Assembly (NCBI GenBank): GCA_039808025.1
Contig: JBDHSK010000008.1
Span: forward strand, 87,706 to 151,705
Origin: Sandaracinobacteroides sp039808025
GTDB taxonomy: Bacteria; Pseudomonadota; Alphaproteobacteria; Sphingomonadales; Sphingomonadaceae
DNA: 64,000 nt
Direction of reading: 5' to 3'
Part shown: positions 17,983-27,032 of the stretch, one piece after another
Layout of the letters: each line of letters begins with the position of its first letter
Numbering within the stretch: position 1 is the stretch's first letter
Notes under the pieces: model-generated
Databases searched by the model: none
Seen by the model: only the letters and a program-made list of their open reading frames with translations
What the model was told of the DNA's origin: nothing
Translations under genes and position numbers: made by a program

Positions 17983-19287
17983 CTATTCTGCAGCCAATGC
18001 CTGCGGAACCGCCACGAAGCCACGCCGCTTGGCAATGCGCGCCTCGATTTCCGGGCGGAAATGGCGAATCAGCCCCTGAATGGGCCAGGCGGCGGCGTCG
18101 CCAAGCGCGCAGATGGTGTGACCTTCCACCTGCGTCGTCACTTCCAGAAGGGTGTCGATCTCGTGCGGTTCGGCGTCGCCCTTCACCAGCCGCTCCATCA
18201 CCCGCCACATCCAGCCGGTACCTTCGCGGCATGGCGTGCACTGGCCGCAGCTTTCATGCTTGTAGAAGTAGGACAGGCGGGCAATGGCGCGGATCACGTC
18301 GGTCGACTTGTCCATGACGATCACCCCGGCCGTTCCCAGGCCGGATTTCAGCGCCTTCAGAGCATCGAAATCCATCGGCGAATCGATGATCTCGTGCGCG
18401 GGTACCAGGGGCACCGACGATCCGCCGGGAATCACCGCCAGCAGATTGTCCCAGCCGCCGCGAATGCCGCCGCAATGGGTCTCGATCAGTTCGCGGAAAG
18501 GCACCGACATCGCTTCTTCAACCACGCACGGGCGGTTCACATGGCCCGAGATCTGGAACAATTTGGTGCCGCGGTTGTTCTCGCGGCCGATTCCGGCAAA
18601 CCAGTCTGCGCCGCGCCGCAGGATGGTGGGCGACACCGCAATCGATTCGACATTGTTGACGGTGGTGGGGCAGCCATAGAGGCCGGCGCCAGCCGGGAAC
18701 GGCGGCTTCAGGCGCGGCTGGCCTTTCTTGCCCTCGAGGCTTTCCAGCATCGCGGTTTCCTCGCCGCAGATATAGGCGCCAGCACCCCGGTGCACGAACA
18801 CATCGAAATCATAGCCCGATCCGCAGGCGTTCTTGCCGATGAACCCCTTGGCATAGGCTTCCTCGACGGCCGCGAACAACACCTTGGCCTCGGCAATGAA
18901 CTCACCACGGATATAGATGTAGGCGGCGCGCGCCCGCATGGCGAACCCGGCCACCAGCGCCCCCTCGATCAGCTTGTGGGGTTCGTGACGAATGATCTCG
19001 CGGTCCTTGCAGCTCCCCGGCTCGGATTCGTCGCCGTTGATCACCAGGAAACTCGGGCGGCCATCCTTCGGCTCCTTGGGCATGAAGCTCCACTTCATGC
19101 CCGTGGGGAAGCCGGCGCCACCGCGGCCGCGCAGCCCCGAATCCTTGATGGTCTGGATGATGGCGTCCGGCCCCATGGCCAGCAGCGCCTTGGTGTCCAC
19201 CCAGTCGCCGCGCTTCATCGCGTGCTCGATGGTCCAGGGCTGGAACCCGTAGACGTTGCGGAAAATGCGGTCGGAATCAGCGAGCAT
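17983..19287 (-). CDS. nuoF: NADH-quinone oxidoreductase subunit F
   Basis: This 434-residue NADH- and FMN-binding subunit is where electrons enter complex I. The NADH-binding region GLRGRGGAGFPTGMKWSFMP and the FMN region with NGDESEPGSCKDREI are complete; the N3 cluster motif ESCGQCTPCREGT with a later cysteine is near the C-terminus. The start overlaps nuoE by 11 bases. Length agrees with the family. Confidence 0.98.
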   Translation of the reverse strand: MLADSDRIFRNVYGFQPWTIEHAMKRGDWVDTKALLAMGPDAIIQTIKDSGLRGRGGAGFPTGMKWSFMPKEPKDGRPSFLVINGDESEPGSCKDREIIRHEPHKLIEGALVAGFAMRARAAYIYIRGEFIAEAKVLFAAVEEAYAKGFIGKNACGSGYDFDVFVHRGAGAYICGEETAMLESLEGKKGQPRLKPPFPAGAGLYGCPTTVNNVESIAVSPTILRRGADWFAGIGRENNRGTKLFQISGHVNRPCVVEEAMSVPFRELIETHCGGIRGGWDNLLAVIPGGSSVPLVPAHEIIDSPMDFDALKALKSGLGTAGVIVMDKSTDVIRAIARLSYFYKHESCGQCTPCREGTGWMWRVMERLVKGDAEPHEIDTLLEVTTQVEGHTICALGDAAAWPIQGLIRHFRPEIEARIAKRRGFVAVPQALAAE

Positions 19288-19921
19288 CGGCGCTCTCCGC
19301 GGTCACCATGTCCTTGCAGGTGGTTGGCCCGCCTTCCGGGCAGCTGGCGGTGCGCCCGGTCTGGCTGCCCACCTTCGGGGTGCGGCCGGCGGCCAGATCG
19401 GCAAGGATGGCTTTCATGCTGTCGTAGGTCAGGTCTTCATAGTTGTCGTCGTTGATCTGCACGACGGGGGCATTGGCGCAGCAGCCGATGCACTCCACCT
19501 CGGCCAGCGAGAACAGCCCGTCGGCCGTCACCTGCCCCTTGGCCAGCCCCTGATCGGCGCAGGCCTTCAGAATATCGTCGGAACCGCGCAGCATGCACGG
19601 CGTGGTGCCGCACACCTGCACATGAAAGCGCCCCACCGGCTGCAGGTTGTACATGGTATAGAAGGTCGCCACCTCCCAGGCGCGGATGTACGGCATCCCC
19701 ACCCGGTCAGCGACATATTCCAGCACCGCCTGCGGCAGCCAGGCCACCCCGGTCTGCTCTTGCATCTGGTATTGCGCCAGCCACAGCAGTGGCATGATCG
19801 CCGAATGCTCGCGGCCCTTGGGGTAGCGGCCGATGATCCGTTCGAGCTCGCGCTCGTTTTCAGGCGTGAAGCGGAAATCGCGATAATCGCGGTTCTGGCT
19901 GTCGTGGCTGGCGTCCGTCAC
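19277..19921 (-). CDS. nuoE: NADH-quinone oxidoreductase subunit E
   Basis: This 214-residue subunit carries the N1a 2Fe-2S cluster and works with NuoF. The cluster cysteines are in VCGTTPCMLRG and in VECIGCCANAPVVQIND. It starts with a GTG that overlaps the nuoD stop (GTGA) and ends inside nuoF. The last 35 residues are a variable low-complexity tail seen in alphaproteobacterial homologues. Confidence 0.96.
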   Translation of the reverse strand: MTDASHDSQNRDYRDFRFTPENERELERIIGRYPKGREHSAIMPLLWLAQYQMQEQTGVAWLPQAVLEYVADRVGMPYIRAWEVATFYTMYNLQPVGRFHVQVCGTTPCMLRGSDDILKACADQGLAKGQVTADGLFSLAEVECIGCCANAPVVQINDDNYEDLTYDSMKAILADLAAGRTPKVGSQTGRTASCPEGGPTTCKDMVTAESADAR

Positions 19922-21156
19922 CGGTCGACCTCTCCGAACACGATGTCAAGGCTACCGAGCACGGCCGGAGCATCGGCCAGCATGTGCCCCTTCATCAGAT
20001 AATCCATTGCCTGCAGGTGGCTCATGCCGGTGGCCCGCAGGTGGCAGCGGTAGGGCTTGTTGGTGCCATCCGAAACCAGATAGACCCCAAACTCGCCCTT
20101 GGGGCTTTCTGTCGCCACATAGACCTCACCGGCCGGCACCTTGAAACCCTCGGTATAAAGCTTGAAGTGATTGATGAGCGCCTCCATCGAGCGCTTCATC
20201 TCGGCACGGCGCGGCGGAACGATCTGCGGGCTTTCCGCCAGCACCGGTTCGCCCTTGCAGGTTTCCAGCAGGTCGAGGCACTGGTGGATGATCCGGCACG
20301 ACTGGCGCATTTCCTCGATGCGCACCAGATAGCGATCATAGGAATCGCCGTTCTGGCCCACCGGCACTTCGAAATCGAGTTCGGCGTAGATTTCATAGGG
20401 CTGCTGTTTGCGCAGATCCCATGGCAGCCCCGAGGCACGGATGCACGGGCCGGTAAAGCCCCGGGCAATCGCCTCGCTGGCGGAAATCACCCCGATATCG
20501 ACATTGCGCTGCTTGAAGATGCGATTGTCGATCACCAGAACGAACACCTCGTGCAGCATCTTGGGTATGCCGTTCACAAAGGTGCGGATGTCTTCGGCAA
20601 GGCCGTCGGGCATGTCCTGGTGAACACCACCGGGGCGGAAATAGGCGGCATGCATGCGCGCGCCCGACACCCGTTCAGAAAAGCGGTAGATCTTCTCGCG
20701 CTCGGCGAACATCCACAGAATCGGAGTCAGCGCCCCAACGTCCATGGCGTGGGCGCCGGTGTTCATCAGGTGGTTGGAAATCCGCATCAGTTCCGCCCAC
20801 AAAACTCGCAGGATCTGACCACGGCGCGGCACCTCAAGACCCAGCAGCTTTTCGATCGCCAGCACATAGCTGTGCTCCATCGACATCGGCGAACAATAGT
20901 CGATGCGATCCATATAGGGGAGCGCCTGCAGATAGGTCTTGTATTCGCAGAGCTTTTCCGTGCCGCGGTGCAGCAGGCCGACATGCGGGTCACAGCGTTC
21001 CACCAGCTCGCCGTCCAGCTCCATCACCAGGCGCAACACGCCGTGGGCCGCCGGGTGCTGCGGCCCGAAGTTGATCATGTAGTTCTGGATGCTGGTATCC
21101 GCCGACACCAGCGTCGGGTCGACGGGGAAGCCGTCGATATCGATCAGGTCCGCCAT
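19918..21156 (-). CDS. nuoD: NADH-quinone oxidoreductase subunit D
   Basis: This 412-residue 49-kDa-type subunit, related to the hydrogenase large subunit, helps form the quinone site. The family segments FGPQHPAAHGVLRLV and GLLHRGTEKLCEYKTY near the N-terminus and GEFGVYLVSDG near the C-terminus are intact. The frame is open to 21237, but the ATG at 21156 shares a base with the nuoC stop and gives the normal N-terminus. NuoC and NuoD are separate proteins here, not fused as in E. coli. Confidence 0.97.
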   Translation of the reverse strand: MADLIDIDGFPVDPTLVSADTSIQNYMINFGPQHPAAHGVLRLVMELDGELVERCDPHVGLLHRGTEKLCEYKTYLQALPYMDRIDYCSPMSMEHSYVLAIEKLLGLEVPRRGQILRVLWAELMRISNHLMNTGAHAMDVGALTPILWMFAEREKIYRFSERVSGARMHAAYFRPGGVHQDMPDGLAEDIRTFVNGIPKMLHEVFVLVIDNRIFKQRNVDIGVISASEAIARGFTGPCIRASGLPWDLRKQQPYEIYAELDFEVPVGQNGDSYDRYLVRIEEMRQSCRIIHQCLDLLETCKGEPVLAESPQIVPPRRAEMKRSMEALINHFKLYTEGFKVPAGEVYVATESPKGEFGVYLVSDGTNKPYRCHLRATGMSHLQAMDYLMKGHMLADAPAVLGSLDIVFGEVDR

Positions 21157-21803
21157 TATGCCTGCCCTTCCCCGGCCTTGTCGCCGCTCTGCGGCCCGGC
21201 CTTTTCGTCTCCGGGAAGTTTCCATTCCCCTTCCCACGGCGACAGGAAGTCGAAGTCGCGGAAATCCTGCTTCAGCTTCACCGGCTCATAGACGACACGC
21301 CCCTGCTCTTCCGAATAACGCAACTCGACATGGCCGGTTAGCGGGAAATCCTTGCGGAAGGGGTGGCCCTCGAACCCGTAGTCGGTAAGGATGCGGCGCA
21401 GATCGGGGTTGCCGTCGAACCACACGCCATAGCAATCCCAGGTTTCCCGCTCCAGCCAGACGGCGCAGGGGAACAGTTCGGTGGCGGTCGGCACCGGCTG
21501 CTGCTCGTCAGTCTGCACCTTCACGCGCAACCGCCGGTTGTGACGCATCGACAGCAGGTGATAGTTCACATCGAAGCGCTCCGCCCGTTCGGGGTAATCA
21601 GCTCCGCAGATGTCGACCAGCTGATCGAACGCCAGATCAGGGGCATCGCGCAATTCGCGCAACACGAAGGCCAGCGAGGCGCAGGGCACCAGCAGAGTCA
21701 GTTCGCCCACGGCTTCGCGGACTTCCAACAGATGCTCGCCCAGCAGCGCCCGCGCGCGCTCGGCCACGCCGTCATTGCCGGCAAGCTGGGGAAGTTGGCT
21801 CAT
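21156..21803 (-). CDS. nuoC: NADH-quinone oxidoreductase subunit C
   Basis: This 215-residue 30-kDa-type subunit of the peripheral arm has the family pattern ICGADYPERAERFDVNYHLLS and the signature ERETWDCYGVWFDGNPDLRR, followed by EGHPFRKDFPLTG. The start overlaps the nuoB stop by four bases and the end overlaps the nuoD start by one, so translation is coupled throughout. Confidence 0.97.
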   Translation of the reverse strand: MSQLPQLAGNDGVAERARALLGEHLLEVREAVGELTLLVPCASLAFVLRELRDAPDLAFDQLVDICGADYPERAERFDVNYHLLSMRHNRRLRVKVQTDEQQPVPTATELFPCAVWLERETWDCYGVWFDGNPDLRRILTDYGFEGHPFRKDFPLTGHVELRYSEEQGRVVYEPVKLKQDFRDFDFLSPWEGEWKLPGDEKAGPQSGDKAGEGQA

Positions 21804-22375
21804 CGTTCAAAGGTTCCCGAACGGCGGATCTTGCGTTGCAGCGCCATGATTCCGTAGATCAGCGCCTCGGCGGTCGGCGGGCAGCCGGGCACATAGATAT
21901 CAACGGGCACGATACGGTCGCAGCCGCGCACCACCGAATAGCTGTAATGATAATAGCCGCCGCCATTGGCGCAGCTGCCCATCGAGATCACGTAGCGCGG
22001 CTCGGGCATCTGGTCGTAGACGCGGCGCAAGGCCGGCGCCATCTTGTTGCACAAGGTGCCGGCCACGATCATCACGTCCGACTGGCGCGGCGACGCCCGC
22101 GGTGCCGCACCGAATCGCTCCATGTCGTAATCGGGCATCGAGCTGTGCATCATCTCGACGGCACAGCAGGCAAGCCCGAACGTCATCCACCACAAAGAGC
22201 CGGTGCGCGCCCAGATGGTCAGGTCTTCGAGGCTGGCGGTCAGGAAGCCCTTGTTGCTCATCTCCGATTCGAGATCGGCGAAGAACCGGTCCTGGGCCGG
22301 AAGATCGCGCGACAGTGGCTGACCGGGAAGCGAGCCATTGGCGCCTGTCACATCGGGTCCGACAGCAGAGGTCAT
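21800..22375 (-). CDS. nuoB: NADH-quinone oxidoreductase subunit B
   Basis: This 191-residue subunit carries cluster N2, the last electron donor to quinone. The ligands are visible: the tandem cysteines in FGLACCAVEMMH, then GTLCNKM and a final VPGCPP. An earlier in-frame start at 22408 would overlap nuoA by 31 bases; the ATG at 22375, two bases after the nuoA stop, is preferred. The N-terminal 45 residues before the conserved domain are variable. Confidence 0.97.
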   Translation of the reverse strand: MTSAVGPDVTGANGSLPGQPLSRDLPAQDRFFADLESEMSNKGFLTASLEDLTIWARTGSLWWMTFGLACCAVEMMHSSMPDYDMERFGAAPRASPRQSDVMIVAGTLCNKMAPALRRVYDQMPEPRYVISMGSCANGGGYYHYSYSVVRGCDRIVPVDIYVPGCPPTAEALIYGIMALQRKIRRSGTFER

Positions 22376-22377
22376 GG

Positions 22378-22782
22378 TCACTCCCACTCCAGCGCCCCCT
22401 TCTTCCATTCATAGATAAAGCCGATGGTCAGGATACCAAGGAAGATCATCATCGACCCCCAGGCAAAATAGAGGTCGGGACCCATCAGTTTCAGGCTGAC
22501 CGCCCAGGGAAACAGGAAGGCCACCTCGAGGTCGAAAATGATGAACAGAATGCAGACGAGGTAGAAACGCACGTCGAATCGTCCGCGCGCCGACGAAAAA
22601 GCCGGAAAGCCGCTTTCATACTCGGTCAGCTTGTCGCCATAGGGCTTGGCGGTGCCGGTCGCCTTCGACAACAGCACCGGAAGCCCGGAAAAGGCCACAG
22701 CGAAAAAAATCGCCACTGCAAAGAACAGCAGGATCGGGAGATACTCCCGCCCCACGCCGATGATATCGGGAACTTCTGACAT
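22378..22782 (-). CDS. nuoA: NADH-quinone oxidoreductase subunit A
   Basis: This 134-residue subunit with three membrane helices is the first gene of the nuo operon. The conserved loop YESGFPAF and the segment RFDVRFYLVCILFIIFDLE are present. The ATG at 22782 follows an approximately 140-base leader from the promoter proposed at 22928-22956. nuoB follows after two bases. Confidence 0.97.
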   Translation of the reverse strand: MSEVPDIIGVGREYLPILLFFAVAIFFAVAFSGLPVLLSKATGTAKPYGDKLTEYESGFPAFSSARGRFDVRFYLVCILFIIFDLEVAFLFPWAVSLKLMGPDLYFAWGSMMIFLGILTIGFIYEWKKGALEWE

Positions 22783-22927
22783 GGCGCGTCTCTAGGCCCA
22801 CCGGCGTCTGGCGGCAAGCCTCCTCGCACGCCGGCACACCTCTTGCGCTTGCCTTTCGTGCATCGACAGACTTCGGGCCGTGACACAAAGCCGCGAACTG
22901 GCGCTCGCCAGCCGGAGGGCAAACAAA

Positions 22928-22956
22928 ATTACAATCTCGAACCAGTTGATGGGCAA
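22928..22956 (-). promoter_or_regulatory. Candidate sigma70 promoter of the nuo operon
   Basis: On the minus strand TTGCCC (22951-22956) and TGTAAT (22928-22933) are separated by 17 bases, four of six and five of six matches to the -35 and -10 consensus. A transcript would start near 22921, giving a leader of about 140 bases before nuoA. It is the best such pair in the region. Confidence 0.45.
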
Positions 22957-22991
22957 TTAAAATTGCGTTGGATTCCGAATTGGGTTAGCAT
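22953..22991 (+). promoter_or_regulatory. Possible promoter and dyad before the first PEPxA-CTERM gene
   Basis: A perfect inverted repeat gcaatt-aa-aattgc occupies 22953-22966. TTGCGT at 22963-22968 and TAGCAT at 22986-22991 are 17 bases apart and could be a weak promoter pointing to the gene at 23099. The dyad overlaps the -35 elements of both this and the divergent nuo promoter. The remainder of the gap 22783-23098 shows nothing else recognisable. Confidence 0.25.
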
Positions 22992-23098
22992 GGCCCCCGA
23001 TGATTAACTGCCACCAGACCGATTCGCCCGGAGTTTAGGGCTGCGCAATCTCCAGGCGGTGTGTTTCAGTCATCGAACTGTGAAGTGGGGGTCGAGTG

Positions 23099-23854
23099 AT
23101 GCGATACTATCTGATTACCGGGTTGGCAGCCTTGGCGATGACGGGAACGAGCCCGGCATCTGCGGCTGTTCAGATTTTCAGTGGACAAGACGATGGCGTT
23201 GGCCCCGGCGGGGCGTTCGTCAACAGCTGGGCAGCGGAAGCCGCCTTCCTCGCTGCCTCGGTTCCGGTCAGCACATCTGTTGCGACCGAAACATTCGAGG
23301 CAGCCACCGTCGGTGATTTCTCGCCGGTCGTGCTCAATGATTTCACGATCACGACGGGTGCGGCCAATTACGGCGCAGGCCTCTCGGGGATCAACAACAC
23401 CACGCTCGGAACGCTTTACGGCTTCAACGTCACGGCGGGCGGCAGTCAATGGTATGGCTTCCCTGATTTCGTCGCCACCAACGCCACGCTTACGTTCAAC
23501 CAGCCACTCATCAGCGTCGGCACCTGGATCTCCGGCATCCAGACGCTCTTCACTTCTGAAGTGACTCTGGAGCTGGTAGGCGGCGGCACCCAGTCGTTCT
23601 CGCTGCCGCTGAACACCAATGGTGGCGCCCAGTTTTTCGGTATCGTCAGTGATGTGGCGTTCACCAAGGTTATCTTCCACCAGTTGAACAACCCCGGCTA
23701 TGCCGATGCGTTCGGAATCGATGACCTGAGCTACGGCTTCGCTCCGGTTCCCGAACCGGCGGTATGGGCGATGCTGATTTCCGGCTTCGGACTGGTGGGC
23801 GCCACCGCTCGCCGGCGCAATCGCCACAAGGTGCGTGGCACGCGGCTCGCCTGA
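23099..23854 (+). CDS. Secreted PEPxA-CTERM sorting domain protein, copy 1
   Basis: This 251-residue protein has an N-terminal signal peptide (about residues 1-23, ending SPASAA) and a C-terminal sorting tag: PEPAVWAMLISGFGLVG, a hydrophobic helix, then a basic RRRN tail. Such tags are processed by exosortase-type systems that deliver proteins to the outer surface, often with exopolysaccharide. No exosortase is in the window. The body between is Gly/Asn/Thr-rich beta-type sequence without a recognised enzyme motif. It is paralogous to the next gene along its whole length. A GTG three bases earlier is also in frame; the ATG is preferred. Confidence 0.88.
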   Translation: MRYYLITGLAALAMTGTSPASAAVQIFSGQDDGVGPGGAFVNSWAAEAAFLAASVPVSTSVATETFEAATVGDFSPVVLNDFTITTGAANYGAGLSGINNTTLGTLYGFNVTAGGSQWYGFPDFVATNATLTFNQPLISVGTWISGIQTLFTSEVTLELVGGGTQSFSLPLNTNGGAQFFGIVSDVAFTKVIFHQLNNPGYADAFGIDDLSYGFAPVPEPAVWAMLISGFGLVGATARRRNRHKVRGTRLA

Positions 23855-23902
23855 TGCTGCCATAATCAACCGCGGCGGATTTCTTTCAAATCCGTCACAA
23901 AG

Positions 23903-23947
23903 CCCGCTGACATCCCGGTTCAGGCCGGTGAAGTCAGCGGGTTTTTT
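23903..23947 (+). terminator. Rho-independent terminator after the first PEPxA-CTERM gene
   Basis: Nine-base arms cccgctgac (23903-23911) and gtcagcggg (23933-23941) pair perfectly and are followed by six T residues. It lies 48 bases after the stop codon, so copy 1 is transcribed on its own. The rest of 23855-24199 holds no gene I can support. Confidence 0.85.
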
Positions 23948-24199
23948 CTTGTGAGGTTAACTTTCATCAAAGATTTCTGTTGCAGTGCACCCTGCCAAGC
24001 CTCTATGAGTGATTCGCATTTCTCTGGCCCTGAGTTCGCGGGCCATTGTGCGTGTCACTTTCGTGTAAACCGTGTCCAGGCAGTCAGCGCCCCATGCTGT
24101 TGTAAGGGTATCGGGCAGGCTCGGCCGGGTGCTTGTCGCCCGTTCGGGCATTCTTTTCCAACGGCGCCTTGGCGCCAAAGAACAGGGAATACGAAGACC

Positions 24200-24934
24200 A
24201 TGAAGTCTATTCTTTTCGGCGCATTGGTAGCGTTTGCCGCTGTTCAGCCGGCTGCTGCTGTCACCACCGTCTACTACGGCCAGGATGATGGCGTTGGCCC
24301 CGGTGGCGCCTTCACCAACTCCAATGCAGCGGAAGCGGCCTTTCTTGCTGGCGCCGGTGCATTCGGTGGCTCTCTCAACACCGAAACCTTCGAATCGGCT
24401 GCCGTCGGCTTCTACTCGCCGCTGGTTCTCAATGGGCTGACCGTCACCTACAGCACCGCCAACTTCGGCGCCGGCCTGTCGGGCGTCAACAACACCCAAA
24501 TCGGCGGGCCGCTTTACGGCTTCAACGTCACCCCCGGTGGCACCCACTGGCTCGGCTTCCCTGACTTCCTCAACTCGGCCGCCACCTTCAAGCTCGACAA
24601 TGTGTCGCACAGCTTCGGCTTCTACCTGACGGGCGTGCAGGACATCCAGACTTCGCAGATCACCCTGAAGCTGGTTGACGGCTCGATGTCGACCTTCAAC
24701 CTGCCGCTGAACACCAACGGCGGTGTTACCTTCTTCGGCATCACCGATTCGGTCGGCTTCACCGAAGTCTATCTGCAACAAGCCAACAAGCCGGGCTTCT
24801 CTGATGCCTATGGCATCGACAACATCACCTTCGGCATCGTGCCTGAGCCCGCCACCTGGGCGCTGCTGATTGCCGGCTTCGGCCTGGTGGGTGTTGCCCG
24901 TCGCCGTCGCGGGATCGCGCAAACGGCCGCCTGA
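24200..24934 (+). CDS. Secreted PEPxA-CTERM sorting domain protein, copy 2
   Basis: This 244-residue paralogue of the gene at 23099 is collinear with it from the signal peptide to the sorting tag. Shared blocks include GQDDGVGPGGAF, GAGLSG, LYGFNVT, GFPDF and LPLNTNGG. The signal peptide covers about residues 1-20 (ending PAAAV); the tag is PEPATWALLIAGFGLVG followed by a basic RRRRG tail. The frame is open from 23951, but only the ATG at 24200 gives a signal peptide. No catalytic motif is seen; a structural surface protein is plausible. It has its own terminator. Confidence 0.88.
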   Translation: MKSILFGALVAFAAVQPAAAVTTVYYGQDDGVGPGGAFTNSNAAEAAFLAGAGAFGGSLNTETFESAAVGFYSPLVLNGLTVTYSTANFGAGLSGVNNTQIGGPLYGFNVTPGGTHWLGFPDFLNSAATFKLDNVSHSFGFYLTGVQDIQTSQITLKLVDGSMSTFNLPLNTNGGVTFFGITDSVGFTEVYLQQANKPGFSDAYGIDNITFGIVPEPATWALLIAGFGLVGVARRRRGIAQTAA

Positions 24935-24960
24935 TCGGCTCCTGCGATCAACACACAAAT

Positions 24961-24991
24961 GGCGGGCCGGAGCAATCCGGCCCGCCTTTTT
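24961..24991 (+). terminator. Rho-independent terminator after the second PEPxA-CTERM gene
   Basis: A perfect ten-base stem, ggcgggccgg (24961-24970) and ccggcccgcc (24977-24986), with a six-base loop is followed by five T residues. It lies 26 bases after the stop codon at 24934. Confidence 0.9.
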
Positions 24992-25035
24992 GTTGGCTGT
25001 TCCCGGCCCTCCCTGCACCTGCCCTCCCACCGCCA

Positions 25036-26097
25036 TCAGCGGTGCAGCAGAGACCACAGCCGGTGGACCATGCCGGAAAAGGTAACCCCCCACGCCAGCA
25101 GTCCTGCCGCATAAAACAGGCCAACGACATCATCGAGAAATGGCATGGCAAGCACCGTCGCCATTTCCCGGGTGCCAACGGCATACATACCCAGCGGAAA
25201 GACGATGCCCCAATACAAGGGGTCGTACCGTAACGGATAGCGTTTCACCCCGTGTCGCCATACCCCCAGCAGCAGCAGCATCGGGATCCACCAGCTGCCG
25301 CTGGCCCAGAACAGCAGCGTCATCCCCTGCACGAATGGCAGCAGCGCCGTCAGCAGCGGCGATACCGCAGAATGGCTGATCAGCTGCGCCCCGGCGAGGG
25401 TGGAAATCGCCATCGCCCCCATGCTGATCCAGAACGGCGGAGAAAGTTCCTCGGGGTTGAGACGAAAGAAGACATGCCGATAGAAAATCAGTGTCATCAG
25501 CCAGATATACAGCATGCCGCCGCACAGCCACAGCGCCAGAGCCAGCGCCAGCAGCGGAACCGGCCGGGCGGTATGGAGGGCCAGCAGGTTGGTGGAGACG
25601 ACGACCGCCTGTGTCGCCACAACTGCCAGCAGCCAGGCGCCGTTGATCCCGCGCCGCAAGGTAGGTTTCACATGGTTCACCATCAGGGCGCCGAAGATGC
25701 CGTATGTCAGCACCAGCCAGGTCAGGCAGGTCAGCAGCCACACCCCCAGTGCCGCTGACACGTCACCAAGCTGCACGATGCACTGGCTGGCCACAATGCC
25801 GGATGCAGCCACGATGGTGAAATATCCCGGTGCAGTCGCATGCGTGATCAGATCGTCAGCACAGCGCCGCGGGTGCCAGCAGGCCCGCAAGCCATAGAGC
25901 AGCCACAGCAGACCATATTGGCAAAGGTTGAGAAGCAGCAGCCCATGCGCCAGCCGCTTCCAGCCAAGCTGGAAAGCAGCCATGGCGATGATCCCGGTCG
26001 CCATAACCAGGCCAAAACTTGCAGGCGACAGGTCGGCAAGGGCCGCCTTCAGCGCCCGCCAGCCACCTAGGCCGCTGTTGCCCACTCCGGTCGTCAT
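25036..26097 (-). CDS. TehA/SLAC1-type (TDT family) transporter
   Basis: This 353-residue integral membrane protein has about ten hydrophobic helices. The start DLSPASFGLVMATGIIAMA and the internal GYFTIVAASGIVASQ fit the tellurite-resistance/dicarboxylate transporter (TDT) family, which includes E. coli TehA and plant SLAC1 anion channels. Substrate cannot be predicted from sequence: anion, C4-dicarboxylate or sulfite transport are all known in the family. The frame is open to 26163, but the ATG at 26097 directly precedes the conserved domain. It is divergent from trpC. Confidence 0.85.
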   Translation of the reverse strand: MTTGVGNSGLGGWRALKAALADLSPASFGLVMATGIIAMAAFQLGWKRLAHGLLLLNLCQYGLLWLLYGLRACWHPRRCADDLITHATAPGYFTIVAASGIVASQCIVQLGDVSAALGVWLLTCLTWLVLTYGIFGALMVNHVKPTLRRGINGAWLLAVVATQAVVVSTNLLALHTARPVPLLALALALWLCGGMLYIWLMTLIFYRHVFFRLNPEELSPPFWISMGAMAISTLAGAQLISHSAVSPLLTALLPFVQGMTLLFWASGSWWIPMLLLLGVWRHGVKRYPLRYDPLYWGIVFPLGMYAVGTREMATVLAMPFLDDVVGLFYAAGLLAWGVTFSGMVHRLWSLLHR

Positions 26098-26192
26098 TGC
26101 CCTGCCTCCATCGGCCTCGAAAGTCACCCGCGCAAGCGCCAATGCCGGCGCCCGCTCTTTCACCCGGCGCCAATCCCCCCTAGAGAAAGCCG

Positions 26193-26981
26193 ATGATCGA
26201 CCGACTGCAACCCATCCTCGACAACAAGCGCGCCTCGGTGGCTGCCCGCAAGGCCGTGCGCCCGACAGAAAGCCTGAACCCCAACGCCTTTGCCCCCCGT
26301 CGTGGCTTCACTGCCGCCCTCAAGGCCAGGCGCGAAGCGGGCGAATATGGTCTGATCGCCGAAATCAAGAAAGCCAGTCCATCAAAGGGGTTGATCCGCG
26401 CTGATTTCAACCCCGCCGCCCACGCCCGCGCCTATGCGGTTGCCGGCGCCTCCTGCCTGTCGGTGCTCACCGACGAACCCTATTTTCAGGGCAATGATGC
26501 CTTTGTCGCCCAGGCGCGCTCGGCTGCGGCGCTGCCTATCCTGCGCAAGGAATTCATCATTGACCCCTACCAGATACTCGAATCGCTGGCGATCGGAGCC
26601 GATGCGATTCTGCTGATCGTCGCCGCCCTAAGCGACCAGCACCTCACGGATTTTGAACAGCGCGCGCTCGACCTCGGGCTTGATGTACTGATCGAAGTGC
26701 ATGACGAACCGGAACTTGACCGTGCTCTGCGGCTGAAATCGCCACTCATCGGCATCAACAACCGCAACCTCAAAACCATGGCAGTCGATCTTGCCACCTG
26801 CGAGACCCTGGCCGCCAAAGTGCCCGCCGACCGGCTGGTGGTGGGGGAATCCGGAATTGCCAGCCACGAAGACGTGTTGCGGCTGCAGCAATCGGGCATC
26901 ACCACCTATCTGATAGGTGAATCGCTGATGCGTGAAGCAGATGTAGAGGCGGCAACGCGACGGCTGCTGACCGGTCAATGA
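26193..26981 (+). CDS. trpC: Indole-3-glycerol phosphate synthase
   Basis: This 262-residue TIM-barrel enzyme of tryptophan synthesis closes the indole ring of 1-(2-carboxyphenylamino)-1-deoxyribulose phosphate. Family motifs: AEIKKASPSKG after beta-1, LSVLTDEPYFQG, PILRKEFIIDPYQI, the active-site segment IGINNRNLKT and late SGI. It is monofunctional, not fused to TrpF. It lies directly upstream of lexA, a neighbourhood found in several Sphingomonadales, although lexA has its own operators. Confidence 0.97.
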   Translation: MIDRLQPILDNKRASVAARKAVRPTESLNPNAFAPRRGFTAALKARREAGEYGLIAEIKKASPSKGLIRADFNPAAHARAYAVAGASCLSVLTDEPYFQGNDAFVAQARSAAALPILRKEFIIDPYQILESLAIGADAILLIVAALSDQHLTDFEQRALDLGLDVLIEVHDEPELDRALRLKSPLIGINNRNLKTMAVDLATCETLAAKVPADRLVVGESGIASHEDVLRLQQSGITTYLIGESLMREADVEAATRRLLTGQ

Positions 26982-27032
26982 TCCGGTATCACCACAAGGC
27001 TTCCGCCTGCCAGGCGCCGATTTCTGCTTGAC

